From positions 682,001 through 746,000 of the forward strand of contig JAMWFC010000029.1 of assembly GCA_027475525.1 (NCBI GenBank): 64,000 nt of DNA, written 5' to 3'. The notes under the pieces were generated by a model, which did not search any database, was not told the DNA's origin, and was given only the letters and a program-made list of their open reading frames with translations. Positions 54,449 through 64,000 of the stretch are shown here, piece by piece; within the stretch, counting starts at the first letter, position 1, and the number at the start of each line of letters is the position of its first letter. The stretch comes from Macrolepiota albuminosa (lineage: Eukaryota > Basidiomycota > Agaricomycetes > Agaricales > Agaricaceae). Made by a program: the position numbers and the translations under genes.

Positions 54449-56738
54449 ATGCCGTTATTTCAAGACGAGCAATATGCTGAAGAAACGACCCCTCTTCTCG
54501 GAGAATGCGACAGTGATGGATTGACCTTCAAGGCGGAGTCGACGTCGAGTCGTGAGATGTTTTGGGAAGAGCTACGAATGCTTCCTCAATATGTGTGGCC
54601 TGTACTCGGGTTCCTATATTTCTTCCTTCTTTTGTCGTCGACATTGATCATTTCTATGGATATATATAATAGGGCACAGTGGCTGGAACATGGTATGATT
54701 GCTGTAAACTTGATCTCAATAGGTCACTTGTCAACGACTGCCCTCGCTGCCGTCAGCCTCGGCACAATGACAGCAAACGTCACTGGCACTAGTGTGCTCC
54801 AGGGGCTCGCCAGTGGACTCGATACTGTCCTTCCAGCAGCTTTCACATCTCCCCAACCTCAGCTTGTCGGTCTATGGGCACAGCGCATGGGTACTTTTGC
54901 CGTTCTGATACTTTATCAATCGCCTAACGATGTTGTTCAGGCGTTATCATGATTTGTGCGCTTGTTGTGTGTTATCAACCCAAATTGAAATCAATCTTTA
55001 TGCTGACAGAGCCTCACGTAGCCGATATTTCTAATCTGGCACAACATCGAAGTGATATTTGTGGCATTGCGACAGGATCGAGAGGTGTCTCGCATTGCGG
55101 CATTATACTTACGCTGGTTATCGCCAGGTTTACCCGGTTTGCACCATATCTGGTCTACATTTGTATTTGACTTGATTGTTGGTCTATGTCACAGCATTGA
55201 CGTTCAACATCATCAGTCGGTGTGTTTCGCAGCTCCTTTCAGGTTTAAAGTCGCAGTCACACCCATTATATAGTCGTTACTTTCAATCTCAACGTGTGTT
55301 CAATTTTTCCCTAGAAAATCCTGCAAGTAATTCTTCGCAATTAGGATTGATGTCTATTCAGCCAAAAATAATCCTGTACGTGGCCCCGATCAATTGTCTG
55401 GTAAACTACATTCTAGGTCAGTATAATCAGCGGTATTGGCGGTTCCTTGTCCAATAAACCTTAGTTTGGGGTCCTAAACCGATCCGGCTGGGCTTCATCG
55501 GCGCTCCTATAGCCACTGTAACATCATACTACCTTATCTCACTAGCGTCATTCATATACGGCCGATATTTGGTCCCTACAACTGCTTGGCATCCCTTTTC
55601 CAGAAAAATTTTCCAACATCTGGGCATCCTTATGCACCTTGGTTTTTCCGGTGTTGGTATGCCAAATGGCCATTTCAATCGCATCTATGTTTAACTATCT
55701 TTTGCCTCCAGCACAGGTGGCATCCGTATGGTGGGCCTGGGAATGTGTTGCATTGGCTACATCCTAGTAATTCTATCCGATTGCTCATCCGAACCTTCTC
55801 TTGATGCTCCTTGTCCAAAGCTTGGGTCCAACCGCTCTTGCCTGCCAATCAATCTTGATATCGTCATCTGGAATTACTTTCCAAGTTTTCTCCTCAAATG
55901 CGAGTGCTGCCACGATTCGGTGAGTGAAAATGTGTCCTCTGCAGCCTTTTTCACGTCCTTCCTCATAGCTTAGGGAATTTACTCGGTGAGAAGAATGCGA
56001 TTCGTGCAAGTGCTGCAAGTAGTGCAGGGATGACAACAGCAATGATATTTGCAACAATCACAAGGTACAGGATCCTTTGGTAATTCAGAAGCTCTAGGAG
56101 TGAAGTATATATAACTATGATAGTATTGGACTCCTCCTGACTCGACATACATTGCCAAAGTTGTATAGTAATGACCCAGGTGATCTTTCATTTTGAACAG
56201 TTCAATAGAAGCTTAACATGGTGCTTACAGCTGTTTCCACCCTTGTTTCATCGGTTATTCCAATAATTGCATTACACCAATTTTCCACTGCCCTTGTACA
56301 AATGGGCATTGGTCTTCTCCGAGTCCGAGGGAAACAGGTATATGCACATCTCCATCAGAGCCAAAAGTACTGACTGAAATCTGCTCAGTTTATTGGTGCG
56401 ATGATGAACATTAGGTAAGACATTCAAAGGAACTATGAAGTGACTAAGGGACTTCATATATACCTAGCGGGTATTTCATCCTTGGTAAGAAATGTCTCTC
56501 AGTTTTTAGACAAATTTTATTCAGGACATTTGCAGGCATTCCAACAGGAATATGGCTTGCATTTCAATGCAATTTTGGTCTTTCTGGATTGTGGATTGGG
56601 TTGACAATCGGGTTGACATTAAACAGTGTGGGCCTGATCTTCTTCTGGCTGAGGATTAATTGGAGTGAGGAGGTACTCAGAGTGGTAAAACGCAATTCCC
56701 AAGAAGATCAGAATCAGGGAATGGCTACAAAAGTGTAA
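54449..56738 (+). CDS. MATE-family multidrug/toxic compound efflux transporter
   Basis: Fifteen exons give 522 residues in a closed frame: 54449-54890, 54941-54966, 55022-55136, 55195-55219, 55274-55293, 55345-55416, 55465-55656, 55712-55766, 55821-55919, 55969-56064, 56106-56179, 56231-56337, 56389-56414, 56468-56484, 56536-56738. Twelve membrane segments are expected; visible signatures include ASGLDTVLPAAF, IFLIWHNIEVIF, VAPINCLVNYIL, VWGPKPIRLGFIGAPIA and GIPTGIWLAFQCNFGLSGLW. The acidic cytosolic N-terminus ETTPLLGE is typical of fungal members. MATE proteins export organic cations by H+ or Na+ antiport at the plasma membrane or vacuole. Exons of 17, 20, 25 and 26 nt make the gene look like a pseudogene at first. 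Intron 10 (41 nt, acceptor GTGAAG) is the least certain. Confidence 0.88.
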
Positions 56739-57660
56739 AACTAGTTTTGTAAGAGTAACTTTTAGAGGCTATGTTTTAGACGAAGTACTGATAAACAACT
56801 GTATTGTTGATCTAGCTACTTGTTTTAGACAAAGTACTGGTATTTTAGTAAGTATAGTTCTAGTAATAATAGAGACAGAAAACATACCTCAGTCAGTGGA
56901 TAAATGACTGAGGTATTTGCTCTTCCACTTCTGATCCATATCCCAACAAACTGTACAGTTTTTTTTCTCCTTCTATCAATTCCCTCTGTGACATGTGCCT
57001 TATAAGGAGACACTCTGAGATGGAAAGTCAAGCAGATGCCTCAACCACTTAAGCTCACCATCAAGGGGAGCAAGTGTCAAGTGGGCACAGTGGCAAGAAG
57101 CTGGCAGGCAAAAAGATAGGCTGCCAACAAGGGGCAGAGCCAGAGGACAAAAGCAGAGGGCAAGGTTGTCACTGAGGAGCTTACAGTCATGCTAGTGTAG
57201 GCTTAGAAGTGATGCTATTGCCAAGACTGGGAATGTTCTATCTACCAGTCCTACTTACAGTATATACTACATTGGACACACTATAACTATGATGTACTGG
57301 CTAATAGGGCTGGTATGTACTAAGCACTAATGTAGCGTAGTCCGCTATGTGGTGTTGGCCACATAGCTTTACTTACTGTAGTAGATATTATATTATACTT
57401 ATTATAATATAATATTAATATTAATTACTTTATTATATCTAGTTACATGTGCTGCTTACTAAGCAGCTTACTTTTTGTTGTACACTACATCATCAATAGA
57501 CCGGTCTGGTCTGATTCATTGTGGTGTGCATACTAAGCTCTTTCAAACCTGTAACTTCATTACATTTTTTTGAATCCGTCAGCTAGGATCTATTGCCTAG
57601 CACCCGACGTCAGTTGCTGAGTTTGTTGACAGAACTCTATCAGCTTCTTGAGCTTCTTGC
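56739..57660. other. AT-rich intergenic region
   Basis: About 920 bases with no supported gene. A palindromic A/T tract at about 57380-57440 (TATTATACTTATTATAATAT) and several short inverted repeats are visible. This may include the outer end of the chromovirus, but I found no LTR. Confidence 0.5.
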
Positions 57661-59022
57661 ACAGCCACACCATGCAAATTTTAAACAGGGAATCAATGAG
57701 TAATCCCATATCTGCAGTGTCCACTGATGGCAGGCGGAATGCCCACGACCTACGGGGAGACCCAGCAGACACCCAGGACACATCAGCGTCCAATGCGGGT
57801 CAGGCAAAACCCAAGGCTCAAGACCGAGGTCAGAGCACTAACCTGCCCGGGAATGAAAGCGAGGCCCGGAGAACTGAAAGCTCACAGCAGGACGGTCAGC
57901 AACGTCTCTAGGACAAGATGCCAGGGGGATTAACTCCCCCAGTTACGCAGCTGCCAACTAGCTTCAAAAGGGCCCCCTGAGGACGGCCAACAGTCAACAG
58001 GCGCCTATGGCGTCTCAGGAGACACCGAGTTGGCGGTACGGACTGGGAGAGCTATCCCTCCGAGCTGGAGTAGTGGGACCAGGCGGTCCGCAGCAGGCTC
58101 ACTGCCCTCTAAGATAGTGGAAGCCCGCATAGAAGAGGTACCGGATGAGGCTGCAAGTCCTGAAGTAGCCTGCATGGAAAGCCGATTCCCACACATGCCA
58201 GCAGTGGAGGAAGCTCTGGAGGTTGTAGAGCTTCCAGAGGAGGTGATTGAGTCGTCAAGTTACGACGACGCCAGAGCAGAGGAGCAGCAGCTGAAAACCA
58301 CGTACACCGTGCAATTGCAGATGTTCTGGGATTTGCACCCAGAGGTAATGAAATACACCACCCAAGCGTGACTCGAGCGCTACGCGTCAGCACATATAGT
58401 AGCACTTAGGCGACAAGGGCACAAAGTGCCCAATGTATTCAGTACAAAATATACTGATTTGATGGTGAGAGTGCTCACTATGGAGCTGCAAATGTATGTG
58501 CAGCGGAAGGCCACAAGGCAATCGGGGGCATTGACCCCCTGGAGCCACACTTCCAAGGAATGCTCGGCACGTCACAATCAAGACGTTGGAATCAAGCTAG
58601 TGGAGGCACTAGCACGGGCACAGGAAGTGCCCGAAGTAAAACCGGTGAGTACTTTCTATACTCCAGCAGGACAAGGGTGGCATGAGGAGCCCTCACACAT
58701 GCATAACCAAGACCTTAGGACAGATATGTCAGGACCGGATGGGCACGATAGTACCGTGCTCAAGGTGGAGAGCGAGGCATCTGTGATGCCGCATGTGCCC
58801 ATGGCGGAAACGTTGAGTGACAGAGTCGCGTATCAACATATGTGCAATGGCGACCTCAGGACTAAGGGACAGTCCCTTATCAACAATCAGGGCATTGTAT
58901 TCAAGGGCACTAAGCCCATTGACAAGATGCGTCGTCAATTTGTCATGCAGGGCCAGGAGAATCAAGCTTCTCCCGTTCCAGGGCGGCGCAACGATCATGA
59001 TCAAGGAGACTTCCTCGATTGA
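57660..59022 (+). pseudogene. Decayed ORF of a retroelement type, antisense to the chromovirus
   Basis: Open stretches in changing frames encode NPISAVSTDGRRN...GDPADTQ...NAGQAKPKAQDRG (57690-57911). Next come EVACMESRFPHMPAVEEALE and LQMFWDLHPEVMKYTTQA (58160-58371), then KVPNVFSTKYTDLMVRVL and TFYTPAGQGWHEE (58426-59022). The order suggests one protein of about 450 residues broken by at least three frameshifts or stops. I believe similar proteins accompany Gypsy-type elements in Agaricomycetes, but I cannot name a domain. It points toward the minus-strand ORF at 59365-62240. Confidence 0.45.
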
Positions 59023-59130
59023 GATGGTGCCACGAGACGTGATGCCCCTGATAATGTGTAAGAGAAATTACTGGCTTACTCACACAAGACACAGAATCTG
59101 CCAAATCGGTAGAGTTCTCTGTACGTAGTG

Positions 59131-59364
59131 TAAGTAAAAAAGTATCTACCCAAATACGAGTAAATACAGTATAATTTATAGGTAAATTAATTGGGGAAAT
59201 AATTACTACTGTAATTATTTCCTCTAATACGATATGCTTCCCACACCCCTAAGGGTGCGGTTGTGGTAAAATAATGAATAGGGACCTTGAAGAGGTCCCC
59301 CTGTTACACACCCCTCTTCAGACCATTGTACAGTCTGCAATGCTTGACTCTGTGGCCAACAATA
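59131..59364. other. Short non-coding stretch between convergent ORFs
   Basis: AT-rich, with GGACCTTGAAGAGGTCC, an inverted repeat at about 59281-59297, then TGTTACACACCCCTC. Possible element terminus or terminator; not resolved. Confidence 0.35.
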
Positions 59365-62240
59365 TCAATCCATAGTGGGTGCGATAGGCGACGCAATTGG
59401 CCCCGGTGGACTAGACGGGTAGTCCTCCAGCTGGGGGGACTGCATGTGCTCATCGACTAATGGTGGCCTTGAGGGCGGCTCCGAAGCCAGTGGTCGTGCC
59501 AGCACGTCGGACTCCCATGCTGGACCAGCGCCTGCAGTCAGACAACTTGTAGGCAGGGGCCCATGTTGCTCCTGCCGCTTTCATAGATGATGCACGTTGG
59601 GGTCTGACCCAATGTAGTAGTGCAGCCCATGGTTGGCGTAAAACCAGCGCTGCTCATCCTCCTCTTTTGCCAATAATACCTGAAGGCGGTGAATGTCTTT
59701 GGTGGTTGGTGTTCTCCAACCATCCCAGTCCGGTATAGCAGCCGGTACCCCATAACAATGCATTCAGACATGACGCTTATTATCAACATGAACGTATTGC
59801 GGCATGGCCGGACTAGGATAGAAAAATTGGTGGGTGTTCAAGGAACACCACTCCATACGTATACGCATGGTCAGCCCACTCCAGGGGGATGCGGTTGTGA
59901 AGCATCACCCGCATCACGTCATATTCCGTAATGTTGCTCGCTGCCTCATCTGGGAAGATGGGCGTCATGATGGACACAATATTCTAAGGAGCTGGGACAA
60001 ACAGATCGTTGGGATGAGCCGCATTAAAGTCTTGTACCGCCTCATGGTACAATCCTGGCTAGGCCAACACCAGCGCCATTTGCCAGGCAAACGACGAGCG
60101 AGCCTTGCCCTGGGGGGACAAGGACCTAATCAGGGCATGGCCAAAAATGGTCCTCCAGTGCATACAATATGCGGTGTCAAATGCGATCCCAGGGATGGCA
60201 TTAGGCATGCCGGGGCACCCAAAGTACAGTGCATTCTGGGCCCATTTCTCCAGGTCCAGCATCTTCTCAATCTGCTCAAAGCTGACGCCTGCAAGCGTCG
60301 TGTTTTGATGGCTCCCCCACTCCTTTGTGCGCACTATCCTGTCCGGGACAGGGAGGGACATCATCCTCATCACCGCCGATCATGCCTCAAATGAGGGGTC
60401 CACCTGGCTGTAGTCGCTATGGTTCAAGACCAGCTTCATGGTCTTGTCGCGTGCGCTGACGTTGCAGGCATTGCTCACACGTCGGAACTCTCGATACAAG
60501 TGATAACCGGCGATCCTGTTGTTGGCTGGCGCATACCGATTACAAACTAGTTCCACCAGCTTGCATAGTTGGAGGGGATTTATGGGGAACCCTCTAGGCA
60601 TGACCTTACTGAGGACTCCCTTTGTGCCACCATACCCGCTCACATGGCTCGACTTGTGGGCATAGGCATGTCGAGCCTCTGTTCCCACATACACGGTATT
60701 ATTTGCGGACGAATAATAAAAATGTCGGTCCAACCCTCCATTGAAGAAGGAGTTAAGGCGTTCCACTGTGTGGTCTGCAAATATTCAAACACTGAGGCTC
60801 GGGGGGATAATTCCCGTAGCTTTCTTGGCTCGTCTCTGCTTGTTCTGCTCAAACTCAGCCTGTTCGTTCTTCCTCTGCTTATTCTTCTTCATATTGCGAG
60901 CAACCCGCACTCCCCGCTCATGCTTCGACTCCTTCTCGTCAGGAGTGGCCTCATTCGAGCTGATATAGTTCGCATTCTTGTCTTCACTATTCCCGTGGGG
61001 ATAGGCTACCTACCTTTGCTTCTCCTGCAACAACCATGGGTGCACCTAAAGGCACCACATTCTCTGCCTCATTCTTCGTTCGAGGGTCGGCGTCCAGCCA
61101 CTTCTCCGGGTAGTTTTCCGCTGGCGGTTCATACTCTACCGGGGGCTGGAACCTCAAAACTCCTCCTGGCGCTCCTTGTGGCACATCTGCTGCAAATGTC
61201 ACCATTTGCACCAAAAATTCATCCACCTGCTTCACTGCCCTCTCTTTCCTCTTCGGCGCTTGCGTTGAAGATATCGCACTCCTCACCGACCCTTGTCTGG
61301 ACAACTCCAACGACGTTGACAGCCCACTCTCTCTCTTGATCCGCTGCTCCAACGGCAGTACCTCCGTTACTCTACCTTTGCGAGGTCGAGCGCTATCCTC
61401 CGCCCGGGGTCAATCTGCCTGAGTTCTCTTTGGTTCTGATTCCAGGGCAGATTTAGGCGTGGCTGCCCAATGTTTCAGCGCCTTGTTAAAGGTTGCAATG
61501 GTATTATGCTGCCGCTCTTGCAGCAGCGCTATCTTGTCTAACAGCCCAGTGACCACTACTTGGGCCACTGTATCTTGAAGAAACTCAGTCTCAGGTGGCA
61601 CACAATGACCCACCTGTAACAATCGTCTCCACAACGCCTCTGCGTGTGGCTCATCACGCCACTGATCCCTTTCTGGCATCCGTTCCTTCCCTTTTCCTTT
61701 ATCCTGAGTTGTCTCCCGCTCGGGAGACCGCTGCCTTGTCTCTTGACACGACCCTTCCGGTGGGCCTCGTCTGCTTGACCTCTCCTGGGGGGATCCCTGA
61801 GGTACCTCTCTATTGTATTGCACCTTATGTTGTCCTTCTACCGGAGGCGAACTTTCTTCTCTCGGTCTACTCGCTCTTGCTTCCCCATCAACCTCCATAG
61901 GCTGATGACTTCCTCCACTCTGCGTCTGGGCTTGTGCTATTCCTCCCATTTGCTGCCAGGGCTGCAACAGCGGCATCATTGCTCCCTGGGGCATCATCAT
62001 TCCCCAGTTCAGTCCTGCCCCTGCCGCCTGCTGACCCATGGGTACTGGCATTGGCATAAAGAACATGGGCATCTGCCCCTGCCCATGACCCTGCTGCGCC
62101 TGAGGGTACGCAAAGAAACTCCCCATACCCCCTTGCTGCTGCGGCATTTGCTGTTGTTCTCTCAATTCTCCCCCACCACCAGAGCTCCATGAGCTCTGGT
62201 TATCTCTCGAATAGCGTTGGTCCTGGTGCAACAAAGACAT
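59365..62240 (-). pseudogene. Extra sense ORF downstream of chromovirus pol
   Basis: From the ATG at 62240 a Gln/Met/Pro-rich N-terminus (PMFFMPMPVPMGQQ) is followed by a charged segment (KGKGKERMPERDQ) and helices. A TGA at about 61410 interrupts an otherwise continuous frame. After it come PVEYEPPAENYPEKW (about 61130), and in further frames NSFFNGGLDRHFYY (about 60750), RIAGYHLYREFRRVSNA (about 60500) and YDVMRVMLHNRIPLEWADHA (about 59900). DGWRTPTTKDIHRLQ and EDEQRWFYANHGLHYYIG close it (about 59730-59600). The total is equivalent to about 900 residues. No enzymatic motif is recognised. It is on the same strand as pol and starts about 110 bp after its chromodomain end, so it probably is part of the element. 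Confidence 0.5.
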
Positions 62241-62349
62241 AGCTGTGAGGTATACAAACAATCGAATGACAAGACAAAAATTCCAAGTCAGCCGTACACC
62301 GCCTTTGCTTACATCAGCACTTCCCCATTTGGCCGGCAATCCACCACAT

Positions 62350-64000
62350 TCACATGGCTCCCTGAGCCCTGTCCTTCCTTGGCAACTGTGCAGGGCACTT
62401 CACGCCATGCAACTCCAAATACCGATTTAAGGCGGCCAACTTGGCACATGCCTGGTGTGGCTCCCATGTCGTATCACCCAGACTCCACCATATCTCATAC
62501 TCCAGACCCCCAGCCTTGTTCCACTGATGGCCTACTAGGTCCTCAACAAACCACTCCTGATCATCCTTTGCCCCGAAGTCATAAGCTTCTGGGACCACCC
62601 GTCCGGGGAACAATGCATCATCATTCGGCCTGAAGGGTCAAAGCAGTGATACATGGAACTTTGGTACAATATGTCGCGCCTGTAGCGCCATAGGCAACTC
62701 CAGTACATAGTTTGACGTCTTCAGCTCAGCCTGTATGACTTTATACGGCCCAATATACTTTGGGCATAGCTTGCTCGTCCTGCCCTTGGGTAAGTTCAAG
62801 TTTTGCGTTGATAGGTATACCAGCGCTCCTACGGCCAACGATGGCTCCTCCGCTCACCTCTTATTTGCGTACTTCGATTGAAACATGCGTGCTTCAATAA
62901 TCACATCATGTGCATTTGCTAAATTCTCCAGGGCAGTCCGTGCAAAGTCTTTAACTCCCTTATGCACCGCTGCATCGGCACACAACTCCTGAAGCATGGA
63001 AGGCATGAACCCCCCATTCAACTCAAACGGAGCATACCCTGTTGTCTCCGACACACTAGCGTTTATCGCAAACTCTGTCAGGGGTACTCAGTCTACCCAG
63101 TCCCGCTGGTCTGGGTGCACTACCGTGCGTAATATCTGTGCCACATTACGGTTTGCTTGCTCTGTCTGTCCATCTGTCTGCGGATGGAACGAGGTTGACA
63201 TTAGCAGCTTTGCGCCCATCATCGCGTGAAGCTCTTGCCACTATTTCAACGTGAACTTTGAGTCCTGATCACTGACGATCAAGCTCGGCAACCCGTGCAA
63301 CCGCACGATTTCCTTCAAGTAAATCCATGAAAGCTCCAAGGCCTTCATTGTGGTGCACACTGGTATCAAGTGTACCATGCTCGTCATCCTGCATATTACT
63401 ACCCACAAGTAGTTGAACCCCTTGGACTCGGGAAACAGGCCAACAAAGTCCATCCTGATGGAATCCCACGGCTTCATGGGCACAGGCAGCGAATGTAGCT
63501 TGCTAGCCGGTTTATAGTTGGCCCCTTTTGCCCGTTGGCACAACTCACAAGTTGTGCAAAACACAAATACATCTGCATGCATCTTCGACCACCAATACCA
63601 ATATTGCACATATTCTAGCGTTTTCTGTGACCCAAAATGGCCAACTACCCCATGTGCCTGATTGATCACTTCTGTGATCAATGAGCGCTGCCAGGGCAAG
63701 CACAGAACCTGCTGGCCACTAGCGCTAGCAGTGTAGATCAGCTCCTGATGCACTGAAAAACTAGGGTGATGGGCAAGCACAGAACCTGCTGGCCACTAGC
63801 GCTAGCAGTGTAGATCAGCTCCTGATGCACTGAAAAACTAGGGTGATCTTCGGGCCATGTCAACACCTCTGTACACAACCTATCCTCTGAATACCCCAGT
63901 AGCACTGCCTTTTGAAACTCGGATTGATGATAGTCTTGAGGGGCAGACTTTGTCTCCGCAGGCGCACGTAGTGCTTCCACTGGAGCCTACCTCGGCCCCA
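62350..64000 (-). pseudogene. Ty3/Gypsy chromovirus pol: integrase and chromodomain (5' part outside window)
   Basis: Visible in order: QELIYTASASGQQVLCLP, then the H-H-C-C zinc module (HGVVGHFGSQKT...CTTCELCQRAKG). The integrase core follows with RMDFVGLFPESKG (first Asp), LIVSDQDSKFT (second Asp) and FHPQTDGQTEQANR (catalytic Glu at QTEQAN). A GPY-type module KYIGPYKVIQAEL is followed by a C-terminal chromodomain (EWFVEDLVGHQW...EYEIWW...TTWEPHQACA, about 62550-62400). Four in-frame stops (about 63241, 63089, 62856, 62637) inactivate it; at least two look like CGA to TGA. The 77-bp duplication at 63694-63847 adds an apparent frameshift that is probably not real. Confidence 0.88.
63694..63847. 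repeat. Exact 77-bp tandem duplication (suspected assembly artefact)
   Basis: Copies 63694-63770 and 63771-63847 are identical over exactly 77 bases. The same peptide FSVHQELIYTASASGQQ is consequently encoded twice. Confidence 0.95.

Noticed and set aside
54449..56738. MATE transporter as a pseudogene
   Set aside because: Apparent stops and frame changes all disappear when 14 short introns are removed; the frame closes over 522 codons with conserved motifs intact.

Overview
The window is nuclear DNA of a filamentous fungus, most likely an Agaricomycete (Basidiomycota). Genes are split by many introns of about 45-60 nt, some with very short exons. One gene encodes a protein type I associate with mushroom-forming fungi. 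The transposons are DIRS, Tad1-like LINE, Copia, chromovirus (Ty3/Gypsy) and pogo-like elements typical of that class. No bacterial, viral or organellar genes were seen.

Layout: 1-5000 holds a decayed DIRS-type retrotransposon on the minus strand, cut by the window start. 5107-19875 is a gene-rich island: a secreted GH43 glycosidase, a DUF726 alpha/beta-hydrolase, two uncharacterised proteins, SRP14, a fused Met8/Met1 siroheme synthase, an Asa1-type WD40 protein and an intron-containing tRNA-Gly(UCC). I rebuilt the intron-exon structures by hand; reading frames close exactly across all proposed junctions. 20200-43440 is a stack of nested transposons: a pogo-like element, a degenerate lineage-specific gene copy, a Tad1-like LINE carrying a solo LTR, an internally deleted pogo-like element split by a Copia element, a short non-autonomous LTR element (TRIM-like) and a second solo LTR. 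Target-site duplications are readable for five of these. 43440-48540 holds AT-rich and satellite-like DNA, a tRNA pseudogene, a second intact tRNA-Gly and two more decayed copies of the lineage-specific gene. 48687-56738 is a second gene island: an 11-exon secreted aspartic protease, a small coiled-coil protein, a doubtful minus-strand gene and a 15-exon MATE transporter. 57660-64000 is a decayed chromovirus whose pol is followed by an extra sense ORF and then a convergent antisense ORF.

The genes do not form one pathway. SRP14 (protein targeting) and siroheme synthase (sulfite/nitrite reduction cofactor) share a divergent promoter of about 200 bp. GH43 and the aspartic protease are secreted degradative enzymes typical of a saprotroph. 

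The most unusual signal is technical. Eight separate places carry an exact tandem duplication with a period of exactly 77 bp, in unrelated sequences. This looks like uncollapsed k=77 overlaps between assembly contigs rather than biology, and it creates false frameshifts and inflated LTR lengths. I found no convincing undescribed biological system. The best biological leads are the extra ORFs of the chromovirus, the TRIM-like element, and the decayed three-copy gene family.
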